Positions 8,938-18,441 of a stretch of DNA of 64,000 nucleotides are shown piece after piece. The translations under genes were made by a program, and so were the position numbers. Under the pieces are notes generated by a model, which saw only the letters and a program-made list of their open reading frames with translations, searched no databases and was not told the origin of the DNA. This DNA comes from RPQJ01 sp052035645 (lineage in GTDB: Bacteria > Pseudomonadota > Gammaproteobacteria > Steroidobacterales > Steroidobacteraceae), in the NCBI GenBank assembly GCA_052035645.1, contig JBPOHK010000063.1:5159-69158 (forward strand), in the 5' to 3' direction. Within the stretch, counting starts at the first letter, position 1; every line of letters begins with the position of its first letter.

Positions 8938-11148
8938 TCAGACGACCTCGAGGTTGGCGTAGCCCATCATCAGCCACTTGGTGCCCTGGCGCTCGAAGTT
9001 CACCTGCACCCGGGCGTGGTCGCCGTGGCCCTCGACGCCGAGGACCACCCCGTCGCCGAACTTCTGGTGGCGCACCCGCTGGCCGAGCTTGAGGCCCCCA
9101 GGCGACTCGTCCTGGTAGCGGGGGCGCGACGGCGCCGGCCGGGTGCCGTAGGACCCGCCGGCCGGCCGGGAAGCGTAGTCCCGGGGCGTGGCCCCGTAGG
9201 CCGGGCGGGTGACCTGCACCTTCGGCCGGACTTCCTCGACCAGCTCGGCCGGGATCTCGGCGATGAAGCGGGACGGGGCCCCGTAGCTGTCCACCCCGTG
9301 CATGCGGCGCTGCTCGGCATACGTGAGGTAGAGGTGGCGCATGGCGCGGGTGGTGCCGACGTAGCAGAGCCGGCGCTCCTCCTCGAGGCCCTGCACGTCC
9401 GTGATCGAGCGCTGGTGGGGGAACAGCCCGTCCTCCAGGCCGGCCAGGAACACGACCGGGAACTCCAGGCCCTTGGCGGAGTGCAGCGTCATCATCTGCA
9501 CGCAGTCCTCCCATTCCTCGGCCTGCCCCTCGCCGGACTCGAGCACCGCGTGCGACAGGAAGGCCATCAGCGGGGGCATGTCGCCGTCCTCCGGCTCGAA
9601 GCCGCGGGCGGCGCTGACGAGTTCCTCGAGGTTCTCGAGCCGCGCCTCGCCCTTGTCGGCCTTCTCCCGGCGGTAGTGGTCCGCGAGCCCGCTCGCCTGG
9701 ATCACGTGGTCCACCTGCTCGTGCAGCGGCAGGTCGCGCGTGTCGGCGGCGAGGCGCTCGATCAGCGCGAGGAACGCCTGCAGGCTGGCCGCGGACTTGG
9801 TGCCGAGATCGTCGTTGGCGCGGCTGGCCGCCGCCCACAGCGACACCGAGTGGGCGCGCGAGTGCTCGCGCAGCAGCTCGAGCGTGCGGGCGCCGATGCC
9901 GCGCGTCGGCAGGTTCACCACGCGCTCGAACGAGGCGTCGTCGTCGCGGTTCGAGATGAGCCGCAGGTAGGCGAGCGCGTCCTTGATCTCCTGGCGCTCG
10001 AAGAACCGCAGGCCGCCGTAGACGCGGTACGGGATGCGGCCGGCGAGCAGGTACTCTTCGAAGACCCGCGACTGCGCGTTCGAGCGGTACAGGATCGCGG
10101 TGTCCCGGCGGTTGCCGCCGCGCCCGACCCACTCGCGGATCTTGTTGACCACGAACTCGGCCTCGTCGCGCTCGTTGAACGCGCGATACAGGCGGATCGC
10201 CTCGCCCTTGCCGTCGCTGGTCCAGAGCTTCTTGCCGATGCGCCCGGAGTTGTTGGCGATGATCGCGTTGGCCGCGGCGAGGATGTTGCCGGTCGAGCGG
10301 TAGTTCTGCTCGAGGCGGTAGAGCTGCACGCCGTGGAAGTCGCGCTGGTACTGGCGCAGGTTCTCGACCCGCGCGCCGCGCCAGCGGTAGATCGACTGGT
10401 CGTCGTCGCCGACCACGTACGGCACGCTGGTCGCGCCCACCAGCGACTTCATCCAGCGGTACTGGATGGTGTTGGTGTCCTGGAACTCGTCGACCAGCAC
10501 GTGCGCGAACCGCGCGCGGTAGTGGTCCGCGAGCCCGGGCACCTCGGTCCACAGCTCGCAGCTGCGCAGCAGCAGCTCCGCGAAGTCGACCACGCCGTTG
10601 CGGCGGCTGGTCTCCTCGTAGGCCTCGTACAGCCGGATGAGCTGGCGGCGGGTCGGGTCGCCCTCGTCCTTGAGGTGCTTCGGACGCAAGCCCTCGTCTT
10701 TCTGCGCGTTGATGAACCAGGTCACTTCCTTCGGCACCCAGCGCGCCTCGTCGAGGCCGAGGCCGCGGACGATCTTCTTCACGAGGCGCTGCTGGTCCTC
10801 GCCGTCGAGGATCTGGAAGCCCTGCGGCAGCCCCGCCTCGCGCCAGTGCATGCGCAGCAGGCGGTGGCAGATGCCGTGGAAGGTGCCGATCCACAGCGGT
10901 GCGGACGGCAGGCCGAGCTGGGTCTCGATGCGGTGGCGCATCTCGCCCGCGGCCTTGTTGGTGAAGGTGACGGCGAGGATGCCGTGCGGGGAGACGCCCT
11001 CGACCTGCACCAGCCATTCCACGCGGTGGGTGAGCACGCGCGTCTTGCCGCTGCCCGCGCCGGCGAGCACGAGCGTCGGCGCGAGCGGCGCGGTGACCGC
11101 CTGCCGCTGCGCGTCGTTCAGCGGGTCGAGGATGTGTGAGACGTCCAT
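8938..11148 (-). CDS. uvrD: DNA helicase II, UvrD/PcrA family
   Basis: 736 residues. Superfamily 1A helicase motifs are in order: Q motif (LNDAQRQAV), Walker A (AGAGSGKT), Ia (TFTNKAAGEM), Walker B (LVDEFQDTN), III (GDDDQSIYRWRGA), IV (LEQNYRS), V (TLHSAKGLEF) and VI (EERRLCYVGTTRA). The C-terminal Tudor-like RNAP-binding segment (LKLGQRVRHQKFGDGVVLGVEG) is present. It unwinds DNA 3' to 5' in mismatch and nucleotide-excision repair. The start is ATG at 11148, reading MDVSHILDPLNDAQR as in UvrD. Confidence 0.96.
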   Translation of the reverse strand: MDVSHILDPLNDAQRQAVTAPLAPTLVLAGAGSGKTRVLTHRVEWLVQVEGVSPHGILAVTFTNKAAGEMRHRIETQLGLPSAPLWIGTFHGICHRLLRMHWREAGLPQGFQILDGEDQQRLVKKIVRGLGLDEARWVPKEVTWFINAQKDEGLRPKHLKDEGDPTRRQLIRLYEAYEETSRRNGVVDFAELLLRSCELWTEVPGLADHYRARFAHVLVDEFQDTNTIQYRWMKSLVGATSVPYVVGDDDQSIYRWRGARVENLRQYQRDFHGVQLYRLEQNYRSTGNILAAANAIIANNSGRIGKKLWTSDGKGEAIRLYRAFNERDEAEFVVNKIREWVGRGGNRRDTAILYRSNAQSRVFEEYLLAGRIPYRVYGGLRFFERQEIKDALAYLRLISNRDDDASFERVVNLPTRGIGARTLELLREHSRAHSVSLWAAASRANDDLGTKSAASLQAFLALIERLAADTRDLPLHEQVDHVIQASGLADHYRREKADKGEARLENLEELVSAARGFEPEDGDMPPLMAFLSHAVLESGEGQAEEWEDCVQMMTLHSAKGLEFPVVFLAGLEDGLFPHQRSITDVQGLEEERRLCYVGTTRAMRHLYLTYAEQRRMHGVDSYGAPSRFIAEIPAELVEEVRPKVQVTRPAYGATPRDYASRPAGGSYGTRPAPSRPRYQDESPGGLKLGQRVRHQKFGDGVVLGVEGHGDHARVQVNFERQGTKWLMMGYANLEVV

Positions 11149-11238
11149 CGGAAGGCCGCGGATTCTACAGGAGTCGCGGCGCGTCTTGTCGTACAGTACG
11201 CGCTTTCGTCCGCATGCATCGCCGGGGAGGGTGGGGCC

Positions 11239-12939
11239 ATGATTCGCAAGGGTTTCCTGCAGGCTGTCGCGCTGGCCTCGATGCTGCTGTCCGCCGCGGC
11301 GTGGTCCGCGCCGGGCGATGCCGCCTGGGATGCCTACGTCGCGCGGTTCATCGAGGAATCGTTCGCGGCGAACCCGACCTTCGCGGTCTACGCCGGCCGG
11401 CACGAGTACGACGGCCGGCTGCCGGACTTCAGCGCCGCGGCACTGCAGAAGGAAGACGCCCGCCTGCTCGCCGCGAGGCAGGCGATCCTCGCCGTCGACC
11501 CGGCCGGCCTCGACGCCGAGCGCCGGCGCGAGCGCGAATACCTGCTCGCCGTGGTCGACAAGACCCTGTTCTGGCGGACCGAGGCCCAGTGGCCCTACCG
11601 CAACCCGGCGTTCTACTTCGACTCGATCGACCCCGAGATCTACCTGAGCAAGCCCTACGCGCCGCTCGCCGAGCGCCTGCGGGCGTTCATCGCGTACGCG
11701 CGGGCGCTGCCGGCCGCCACGCGCCAGATCCGCGCCAACCTGCGCACGCCGCTCGCCGCGCCGATCATCGACTACGGCGTGAACGCGTTCGGCGGCTACG
11801 CCGAGTTCTTCGCGCGGGACGTGCGCGGCATCTATGCCGCGGTCGACGATCCGAAGCTGCAGGCCGAGCTGGCGGAGGCGACGCAGGTCGCGTCGGCGGC
11901 CATGCAGGAGCTCGCGGACTGGCTCGCCGCGCAGCGCGCGACGGCGACGCAGGAGTTCGCGATGGGGCCGCAGCTCTTCGCGCGCATGCTCGCCGCCACC
12001 GAGCAGGTGGACGTGCCGCTCGCGAGGCTCGAGGCCATCGGTCGCGCCGACATGCAGCGCAACCTCGTGGCGCTGCGCAAGGCCTGCGCCGGGTACGCGC
12101 CCGGCCTGGACCTGCCGGCCTGCGTCGACAGGGTGAACTCGCGCAAGCCGGAGGGCGGCGCGGTCGAGGGCGCGCGCCGGCAGTTGCCCGAGCTGAAGCG
12201 GTTCATCGTCGAGCGCGACCTCGTCACCATCCCGGGCCCGGAGGAGGCGCTGGTCGCCGAGGCGCCGCCGTACAACGCGCAGAACTTCGCGTACATCAAC
12301 ACGCCCGGGCCGTACGAGAAGAACCTGCCGGCGGTCTACTACATCGCCCCGCCGGACCCGACGTGGTCGAAGGAAGACCAGGAGCGCTACGTCTCCGGCG
12401 AGCCGCAGCTGCTGTTCACTTCCGCGCACGAGGTGTGGCCGGGACACTTCCTGCACTTCCTGCACGTGAACCGCAGCCGCTCGCGCGTCGGGCAGCTCTT
12501 CGTCGGCTACGCCTACGCCGAAGGCTGGGCGCACTACACCGAGGAAATGATGTGGGATGCCGGCCTGCGCGCCGGCAGCGTCGAGACGCACATCGGCCAG
12601 CTCGTCTCGGCCCTGAAGCGCGACGCCCGCTACCTCTCGGCCATCGGGCTGCACACGCAGGGGATGACGGTCGCCCAGTCCGAGCAGCTGTTCCGGGATG
12701 CGATGATCGACCCGGGCAACGCCCGCCAGCAGGCGCTGCGCGGCACCTACGATCCGGCCTACCTGAACTACACGCTCGGCAAGCTGATGATCGTGAAGCT
12801 GCGCGACGACTGGCTGGCGAAGAACGGCGGGCCGAAGGCGCTCAAGGCCTTCCACGACCGGTTCCTGTCGTACGGCGGGCCGCCGCTGCCGCTCGTGCGC
12901 CAGTGGATGCTCGGCGAGAACGCCGGCCCTCCGCTCTGA
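11239..12939 (+). CDS. exported DUF885 family protein, putative metallopeptidase
   Basis: 566 residues with a Sec signal peptide (residues 1-23, cleavage near AWSA-PG). The rest matches DUF885-type proteins: a mostly helical fold with the zinc-motif variant HEVWPGHFLHF near residue 395 and a downstream EGWAHYTEEMMW, where the Glu and His would complete a metal site. Members are thought to act as periplasmic peptidases or esterases; the substrate is unknown. GGGGAGGG lies 8 bases before the ATG. It is transcribed divergently from uvrD across a 90-base gap. Confidence 0.8.
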   Translation: MIRKGFLQAVALASMLLSAAAWSAPGDAAWDAYVARFIEESFAANPTFAVYAGRHEYDGRLPDFSAAALQKEDARLLAARQAILAVDPAGLDAERRREREYLLAVVDKTLFWRTEAQWPYRNPAFYFDSIDPEIYLSKPYAPLAERLRAFIAYARALPAATRQIRANLRTPLAAPIIDYGVNAFGGYAEFFARDVRGIYAAVDDPKLQAELAEATQVASAAMQELADWLAAQRATATQEFAMGPQLFARMLAATEQVDVPLARLEAIGRADMQRNLVALRKACAGYAPGLDLPACVDRVNSRKPEGGAVEGARRQLPELKRFIVERDLVTIPGPEEALVAEAPPYNAQNFAYINTPGPYEKNLPAVYYIAPPDPTWSKEDQERYVSGEPQLLFTSAHEVWPGHFLHFLHVNRSRSRVGQLFVGYAYAEGWAHYTEEMMWDAGLRAGSVETHIGQLVSALKRDARYLSAIGLHTQGMTVAQSEQLFRDAMIDPGNARQQALRGTYDPAYLNYTLGKLMIVKLRDDWLAKNGGPKALKAFHDRFLSYGGPPLPLVRQWMLGENAGPPL

Positions 12940-12950
12940 GCGGGCAAGAC

Positions 12951-13025
12951 AGGGGACATTCCTCTTTTCGGCGGGGACTGTCCCCATCGGGGACTGTCCC
13001 CTCTCCGAAAAGAGGAATATCCCCT
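12951..13025. repeat. REP-like palindromic element
   Basis: A 75-base element with 21-base outer arms (12951-12971 and 13005-13025) that are inverted copies differing at one base; the inner 14 bases of each arm (12958-12971, 13005-13018) match exactly. Two direct copies of ggggactgtcccc lie between the arms, each itself a near-palindrome. The GGGGAC..GTCCCC core is typical of REP sequences mobilised by RAYT (TnpA-REP) transposases. No transposase gene is in the window. The element sits between two same-strand genes and could also form a strong RNA hairpin. Confidence 0.75.
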
Positions 13026-13051
13026 ATTTCCCCCCCGATCTCACGATAGCC

Positions 13052-13930
13052 ATGCATCGCTTCCGGACCTGGCAACTGTTCGCGGTCTGCGTGCTCACCT
13101 GGGGCACGACCTGGTACGCGATCACGTTCCAGGTCGGGCGCCTGTCGGCCGAGGCCTCGGTGGCGATGCGCTTCTGCATCGCCGGCGCCGCGGTGCTGCT
13201 GCTGTGCGCCGCGCGCGGCGAGCGGCTGCGCTTCGCGGCGGGCGAGCACCTGCGGCTCGCGCTGCAGGGCGTCTTCATGTACGGGGTCTCCTACCTGTGC
13301 GTGTACCACGCGGAGCAGCACGTCGTGTCCGGACTGGTGGCGGTCGGGTATTCGGCCTCGCCCCTGGTCACCGGTCTCGGCGCGCACTGGTTCTTCCGCC
13401 AGCCCATGTCGCGCCGCTTCGTGCTCGGGGGCCTGCTCGGGCTCGCCGGCGTCGCGATGATCTTCTGGCCCGAGTTCAGCCACGCCGTCGGCGATCGGGA
13501 GACGGCCCTCGGTGCGACATTCACGGTGGCCGCCGTGTTCCTGTCGGCGGTCGGCAGCCTGGTCGCGAGTCGCAACCGCCTGCACGGGCTGCCTTTCTGG
13601 CCTTCCCTGGGCTACGGAATGCTCTATGGCGCCGCCGCCGCCCTGCTCGCGGCGCTGCTGCGGGGCGACGGCTTAGCCCTGCCGGTGGTACCGTCCTTCT
13701 GGGTCGCGCTGTTCTATCTCGCCCTGGCCGGTTCCGTGCTCACCTTCGCGTGCTTCCTGACGCTGCAGGAGCGCGTGGGCCCCGGCCGCACGGCCGTCGT
13801 CGGCGTGATGACGCCGCTGCTGGCCCTGCTGGTGTCGATGCTCTTCGAGGGCTTTCGCCCGGACGTGCTCACGTTCGCCGGCGCCGCGCTGGCGGTGACG
13901 GGCAACGTTCTGATGCTCGCGCGGTCGTGA
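13052..13930 (+). CDS. EamA/DMT-family membrane transporter
   Basis: 292 residues with about ten hydrophobic helices in two halves, the EamA (drug/metabolite transporter) layout. TWGTTWYAITFQVG at the N-terminus and the second-half GAALAVTGNVLML are characteristic. It is an inner-membrane exporter of small metabolites or an uptake permease; the substrate cannot be told. It follows the REP-like element. Confidence 0.88.
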   Translation: MHRFRTWQLFAVCVLTWGTTWYAITFQVGRLSAEASVAMRFCIAGAAVLLLCAARGERLRFAAGEHLRLALQGVFMYGVSYLCVYHAEQHVVSGLVAVGYSASPLVTGLGAHWFFRQPMSRRFVLGGLLGLAGVAMIFWPEFSHAVGDRETALGATFTVAAVFLSAVGSLVASRNRLHGLPFWPSLGYGMLYGAAAALLAALLRGDGLALPVVPSFWVALFYLALAGSVLTFACFLTLQERVGPGRTAVVGVMTPLLALLVSMLFEGFRPDVLTFAGAALAVTGNVLMLARS

Positions 13931-14081
13931 CTGACCGGCCCGCGGACCCGGGCCGGACCGGGGTCAGCTTCGCATCGGCGGTCCGCCGGATCCGTCCCGC
14001 GCTTGGCCGCGAACAGATTCGGCCCTAGAGTTCGTCCCTGGTTCGCTCAAACGTCTTTCCCGAGGAATACCGGAGTCCGTC
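13931..14081. other. intergenic region upstream of sodB
   Basis: 151 bases. It contains a GGAG 7 bases before the sodB ATG. No convincing -35/-10 pair or Fur-box-like sequence was seen. Confidence 0.4.
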
Positions 14082-14657
14082 ATGGCCATTGCACTGCCCC
14101 CCCTGCCGTATGCCCGCGACGCGCTGGCGCCGCACATCTCCGCCGAGACCATCGACTACCACTACGGCAAGCATCACCAGGCCTACGTCAACAACCTCAA
14201 CGGCCTGATCAAGGGCACCGAGTTCGAGTCCGCATCGCTCGAGGACATCGTGCGCCGCTCGAGCGGCCCGCTGTTCAACAACGCCGCCCAGGTGTGGAAT
14301 CACACGTTCTACTGGGAGGGCCTGTCGCCGCAGGGCGGGCAGCCCGCCGGCCGGCTCGCCGCCGCGCTCGACGAGGCGTTCGGCTCGTTCGACGAGTTCC
14401 GCACCGCGTTCAACAAGGTCGCGATGGGCACCTTCGGCTCGGGCTGGGCGTGGCTCGTGCAGAAGCCGGACGGCAAGCTCGCGCTGGTCAGCACCAGCAA
14501 CGCCGCCACGCCGCTCACGGGCGAGGACCGGCCGCTGCTCACCTGCGACGTCTGGGAGCACGCGTACTACGTCGACTACCGCAATGCGCGGCAGGCCTAT
14601 CTCGACGCGTTCTGGAAGGTGGTCGACTGGGCGGCGGTGGCCGCCCGCATGAAGTAG
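14082..14657 (+). CDS. sodB: superoxide dismutase [Fe]
   Basis: 191 residues, the normal length of bacterial Fe-SOD. Metal ligands are visible: His in HYGKHHQAYV, His in NHTFYWEGL, and Asp and His in DVWEHAYYVDY. Residues around the second ligand (FNNAAQVWNHTFYW) favour the iron enzyme. It dismutates superoxide in the cytosol. It stands alone on the plus strand, converging with the VanZ-family gene. Confidence 0.96.
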   Translation: MAIALPPLPYARDALAPHISAETIDYHYGKHHQAYVNNLNGLIKGTEFESASLEDIVRRSSGPLFNNAAQVWNHTFYWEGLSPQGGQPAGRLAAALDEAFGSFDEFRTAFNKVAMGTFGSGWAWLVQKPDGKLALVSTSNAATPLTGEDRPLLTCDVWEHAYYVDYRNARQAYLDAFWKVVDWAAVAARMK

Positions 14658-14685
14658 CCGCAGGCCCGGCGGGCGTCCCCGGTCG

Positions 14686-15861
14686 TCAGCGACGCCGGGG
14701 ACTGCTCCGGCCGGCCGCCGCGTCCGGCATCCAGCGCGCCACCACCCAGGCGGCGCAGACGGCGATCAGCACGTCGACCCAGCCGAACACCGGCGCGCCG
14801 GCGCCCAGCTGCACCAGCGTCAGCAGCACGACGAACAGGCACATGAGGCCGGCGGCCACGTGCGCCGCCAGGCCCGCGCCCGCGAGAAGCCAGCCGAGGG
14901 CCACGTAACTGAAGGCCTTGCCCGCCAGCTGCGGCGCGGGCGGGGGATTGCGCGCGATGAACTCGGCGAGTCCGGGCAGGTCGGTCGTCACGCGCGCCGA
15001 TCCCGAGAGCAGCGGTTCCAGCGCCAGCCACGCGAGCCAGCCCGCGAGCGTGACCGCGACCAGCGCCGAGCGCGCGCCGTCCTCCAGCCGGTTGAGCACC
15101 ACGAGCACCGGCAGCAGCAGCGCGATGCCGGCGAGCTCGGCCGTCACCAGCGTGTTGCCGGCGGTGAACGTGCGGCCGACCAGCACCGTGGCGATAACGA
15201 CGAGGAAGAGGTCCACGGCTCGCTGGCGCCGGGCGAGCGCGAACACGGCCTGTGCCACCACCAGCCAGCCGAGCGAAAACGCCAGCAGGTCGGACACGTC
15301 GATACGCGGCGTGAACAGCGGGCGGACCGCGCGCTTCAGCTGGCGCAGGCCGGGATCGGGAATCAGCGGCCACAGGCGGGCGACCAGCCACAGCACGAGG
15401 ATGGTCAGCGCCACGGCGCCCGAACGTCCGCGCGCGGTGGACTGCGGCGCCATGCGCGTGCCGAACGCGTCCCAGGCCCAGCCGAGCACGGCGCCGGCCA
15501 GCGTGCCGAGCGCATTGAGCGAGAGGTCGGTCAGGCTCGTCACGCGCGGCGGCACCGAGGCCTGCAGAAGTTCCATGCTGCAGGAGAGCACGGCCCCGAG
15601 GATCGTGGTCAGCACGATCGCCGGCACGCGCCCGAGCCGGCCCGCCAGCAGCAGCAGGCCGCAGAACCCGACCGGCGCGTACAGCAGCACGTTGTTGAGC
15701 ATCTCGGTGCGCCCGGCGCGCACCCAGGTGAGCCGGGGCAGCGCCTGCAGCATGCCCGGCCCGTGCGGGTCGAAGCGGAACGGGAACAGCGAGACGTAGA
15801 CGATCAGCCCGACGAAGACGGCGAGCAGCAGCGGTGCGGCGTAGTGCGAGCGACTCGCCAT
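14686..15861 (-). CDS. VanZ-family membrane protein
   Basis: 391 residues with about ten hydrophobic segments. The N-terminal part has the VanZ pattern: an early helix ending YVSLFPFRF, then EMLNNVLLYAPVGF and SCSMELLQ. The function of chromosomal VanZ-like proteins is largely unknown. The protein is longer than a single VanZ domain (about 120 residues); the C-terminal helices are not recognised. It follows ctaB by 4 bases, so it may be cotranscribed with the haem A genes. Confidence 0.75.
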   Translation of the reverse strand: MASRSHYAAPLLLAVFVGLIVYVSLFPFRFDPHGPGMLQALPRLTWVRAGRTEMLNNVLLYAPVGFCGLLLLAGRLGRVPAIVLTTILGAVLSCSMELLQASVPPRVTSLTDLSLNALGTLAGAVLGWAWDAFGTRMAPQSTARGRSGAVALTILVLWLVARLWPLIPDPGLRQLKRAVRPLFTPRIDVSDLLAFSLGWLVVAQAVFALARRQRAVDLFLVVIATVLVGRTFTAGNTLVTAELAGIALLLPVLVVLNRLEDGARSALVAVTLAGWLAWLALEPLLSGSARVTTDLPGLAEFIARNPPPAPQLAGKAFSYVALGWLLAGAGLAAHVAAGLMCLFVVLLTLVQLGAGAPVFGWVDVLIAVCAAWVVARWMPDAAAGRSSPRRR

Positions 15862-15865
15862 GCGC

Positions 15866-16774
15866 TCAGGGCCGGAGGCTGACGTAGTGGTCGAGCAGCA
15901 GTGCGGCGAACAGCACCATCAGGTAGGTGATCGAGTACCGGAACACCGTCATCGGCAGGTGGCCCGGGGCGTCCTTGCGCCGCATCTGGATCGCGTAGCG
16001 GACGAAGATCCCGCCCAGCACGACCGCCGTCGCGAGATAGAGCAGGCCGCTCATGCCGGTGAGGTAGGGCAGCAGGGTCGCGATCACCAGCAGGATCGTA
16101 TAGAGCAGGATGTGCAGGCGCGTGAACGCGACGCCGTAGGCCACCGGCAGCATCGGGATGCCCGCGCGGGCGTAGTCGTCGCGGCGCGCGATCGCGAGCG
16201 CCCAGAAATGCGGCGGCGTCCACGCGAAGATGATCAGGAACAGCAGCAGCGCGTACGGCTCGACCTGCCCCGTGATCGCCGTCCAGCCGAGCACGGGCGG
16301 GGCCGCGCCGGCCGCGCCGCCGATCACGATGTTCTGCGGCGTGACGTGCTTGAGCCACACCGTGTAGAGCACCGCGTAGCCGATCAGCGACAGGAACGTC
16401 AGCACGGCGGTCAGCGGGTTGACCAGCGTCCACAGCAGCAGCATCGACAGCGCGCCCACCGTGCCGGCGTAGGCGAGCGCCTGCCGGGCGTTCAGGTGGC
16501 CGGTCGGGATCGGGCGGTTCATGGTGCGCGCCATCTTCTCGTCGAAGCGGCGGTCGACGACGTGGTTGATGGCCGCGGCACTCGTGGCCGCAAGCCCGAT
16601 GCCGAGCGAGCCGTACAGGAACAGGTCGGGCGGCGGCAGGCCCGGCACGGCGAGGAACATGCCGACGATCGCCGTGAACACGATCAGCGCCACCACCTTC
16701 GGCTTGCCGATCTCGTAGTAGTCCCGCCAGGTGGCGGGACCGGGCGCGGCGTCTTGGGCAGGGGAATACGGCAC
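15866..16774 (-). CDS. ctaB: protohaem IX farnesyltransferase (haem O synthase)
   Basis: 302 residues, UbiA superfamily, with the prenyl-diphosphate motif NHVVDRRFDEKM and a second Asp-rich loop around ARRDDYARAG. It farnesylates haem b to haem O in the inner membrane, the first step to haem A. The start is GTG at 16774. It lies 42 bases after ctaA, in the same unit as the oxidase assembly genes. Confidence 0.95.
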   Translation of the reverse strand: MPYSPAQDAAPGPATWRDYYEIGKPKVVALIVFTAIVGMFLAVPGLPPPDLFLYGSLGIGLAATSAAAINHVVDRRFDEKMARTMNRPIPTGHLNARQALAYAGTVGALSMLLLWTLVNPLTAVLTFLSLIGYAVLYTVWLKHVTPQNIVIGGAAGAAPPVLGWTAITGQVEPYALLLFLIIFAWTPPHFWALAIARRDDYARAGIPMLPVAYGVAFTRLHILLYTILLVIATLLPYLTGMSGLLYLATAVVLGGIFVRYAIQMRRKDAPGHLPMTVFRYSITYLMVLFAALLLDHYVSLRP

Positions 16775-16816
16775 GCTCGGGGCCTGCGGCTGGCAGAGGC
16801 TCGATTCTACCGGAGC

Positions 16817-17818
16817 TCAGAGGCTGCGTTCGCGCGGCCAGAGGAACCTGAGCAGCGCGACGGTCGCGAGCAGCAGCAGGGCCGCCACCGCGTTGTGGGC
16901 GGTCGCGAGCGGCAGCGGGAAGGTCTCCAGCACCATGACGGGCCCGAGGACCAGCTGGGCGGCCAGCGCCGTCGCCACGGCCGCGCCCGCCATGCGCACG
17001 GCGCGCGAACTCGCCCGGCGGACGGCCAGGAATGCGGTGAGGCCGAGCACGCACGCCGCGACCAGCGCGCCGAGGCGGTGGGCGACGTGGATGGCGACCC
17101 GCGCCGGGTGGTCGAGCACGCCGCCCTCGTAGTCGATGCCGAGCCCGCGCCAGAGCACGAACGCGTCGCGGAAGTCCATCTCGGGCCAGAAGGACCGCTG
17201 GCAGGTCGGGAAATCCGGGCAGGCGACGGCCGAGTAGTTGGTGCTGACCCAGCCGCCGAGCAGGATCTGCAGGGCCAGGACGCCGAGCGCGAGCACGGCG
17301 AGGCGGCGCAGGCCGGCCTCGCCGGCCGGCCGCGTGGTGCGCGTCGGGTTCAGCGCCAGCCACCACAGCAGCGACATGGTCGCGAGGCCGCCCGCGAGGT
17401 GCGCCGTCACGATGAACGGCTTCAGCAGCAGCGTCACGGTCCACATGCCCAGCAGCCCCTGGAATACGACCAGGCCCACCAGCACGAAGGGCAGCACCCT
17501 GGGCTGGCGCGCGTCGTCGCGGTTCGACCGCGCGACCGCGGCGAGCGCGAGGATCAGCAGGCCGAGGCCGGAAGCGAGATAGCGATGCAGCATCTCCTTC
17601 CACGCCTTGCCCACCTCGAGCGGACGCTCGGGATACGCGGCGTTGACCGCGTCGGCGTTCTGCAGCGCGCCCGAGGGCGTCAGGTGGCCGTAGCAGCCCG
17701 GCCAGTCCGGGCAGCCGAGGCCCGCATGGCTCAGGCGGACGTACGCCCCGAGCACGACGACGCACAGGGCGACCAGTGCGCCGGCGAGCGCGAGGCGGCG
17801 GAACCAGACGAGTCGCAT
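16817..17818 (-). CDS. ctaA: haem A synthase (COX15/CtaA)
   Basis: 333 residues with about eight helices. Haem-ligand His residues fall in HAGLGCPDWPGCYG, EMLHRYLA, TAHLAGG and VAHRLG, as in COX15 proteins; the paired Cys after the first helix (GCPDWPGC) is the regulatory disulphide. It oxidises haem O to haem A. The start ATG is at 17818. ctaB follows, so the two enzymes of haem A synthesis are adjacent. Confidence 0.95.
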   Translation of the reverse strand: MRLVWFRRLALAGALVALCVVVLGAYVRLSHAGLGCPDWPGCYGHLTPSGALQNADAVNAAYPERPLEVGKAWKEMLHRYLASGLGLLILALAAVARSNRDDARQPRVLPFVLVGLVVFQGLLGMWTVTLLLKPFIVTAHLAGGLATMSLLWWLALNPTRTTRPAGEAGLRRLAVLALGVLALQILLGGWVSTNYSAVACPDFPTCQRSFWPEMDFRDAFVLWRGLGIDYEGGVLDHPARVAIHVAHRLGALVAACVLGLTAFLAVRRASSRAVRMAGAAVATALAAQLVLGPVMVLETFPLPLATAHNAVAALLLLATVALLRFLWPRERSL

Positions 17819-17823
17819 GGCGG

Positions 17824-18441
17824 TCACCCGATGTGCGAGAGGCGCAGCAGCTTCTTCATGTCCGTGAGCAGCGCCTTGTCCGGGGCCTGGCGCGGATAGC
17901 TCATCATGAGGTTGCCGAGCGGATCGACGAGGTAGATGCGGCCGGCGCCGCCGGGCGCATCGGGGTAGCTCGGGAACGCGGCCAGCAGGCTCGCCGCCGC
18001 CGGGCCCTCGAGCCGCGCGACCTGCAGGTCGGGATGCTCGGCCGCGAGGAACGGCGTGGCACAGCAGTTCCCCGTGACCAGGAACACCCGCTGCACGCGG
18101 TCCATGTCCTTGTTGAGCGCGATGCGGGACTGCCGCGTCAGGTACAGCGCCTTGCGGCAGTCGGGGCCGCAGGCACCGTCGCCCACGTAGAGCATCGTCC
18201 ACTTGCCGCGCAGGAACTGCTCGCCGGTCCGGCCGCCGTCCGCGCTCGGCAGCGACACCGCGGGCAGCGGCCGCGCGGGCTCGACGATCTCGCCCTTGCT
18301 GGTGCTGCCGGCCGGGCGCCAGGGCGTCGGGCCGTAGTACAGCCAGAAGGCGACGAAGAGCGGGACGAAGAACAGCGCGGCGAGCAGCAGGAGCTGTCGG
18401 CGGCCGCGCTGGACGGCGGTGGATTCCGGGGAGGTGCTCAT
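17824..18441 (-). CDS. SCO/SenC-like membrane-anchored oxidase assembly protein
   Basis: 205 residues. One N-terminal helix (about 16-38) anchors a thioredoxin-like domain with a C-x3-C site (DGACGPDCRK) of the kind that binds copper in SCO proteins. A further CC pair (VTGNCCATP) lies downstream. It sits between surf1 and ctaA, where many Gammaproteobacteria carry a poorly characterised transmembrane thioredoxin-like protein. A role in Cu(A) maturation or thiol reduction is inferred. Its start overlaps the surf1 stop by 4 bases (ATGA). Confidence 0.75.
   Translation of the reverse strand: MSTSPESTAVQRGRRQLLLLAALFFVPLFVAFWLYYGPTPWRPAGSTSKGEIVEPARPLPAVSLPSADGGRTGEQFLRGKWTMLYVGDGACGPDCRKALYLTRQSRIALNKDMDRVQRVFLVTGNCCATPFLAAEHPDLQVARLEGPAAASLLAAFPSYPDAPGGAGRIYLVDPLGNLMMSYPRQAPDKALLTDMKKLLRLSHIG

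Noticed and set aside
7514..11017. single 1167-codon minus-strand frame
   Set aside because: It joins an out-of-frame reading of uvrD to the true trkA frame; trkA starts at TTG 8899.
11149..11238. possible LexA box before uvrD
   Set aside because: Looked for CTGT-N8-ACAG; only partial tacag pieces are present with wrong spacing.
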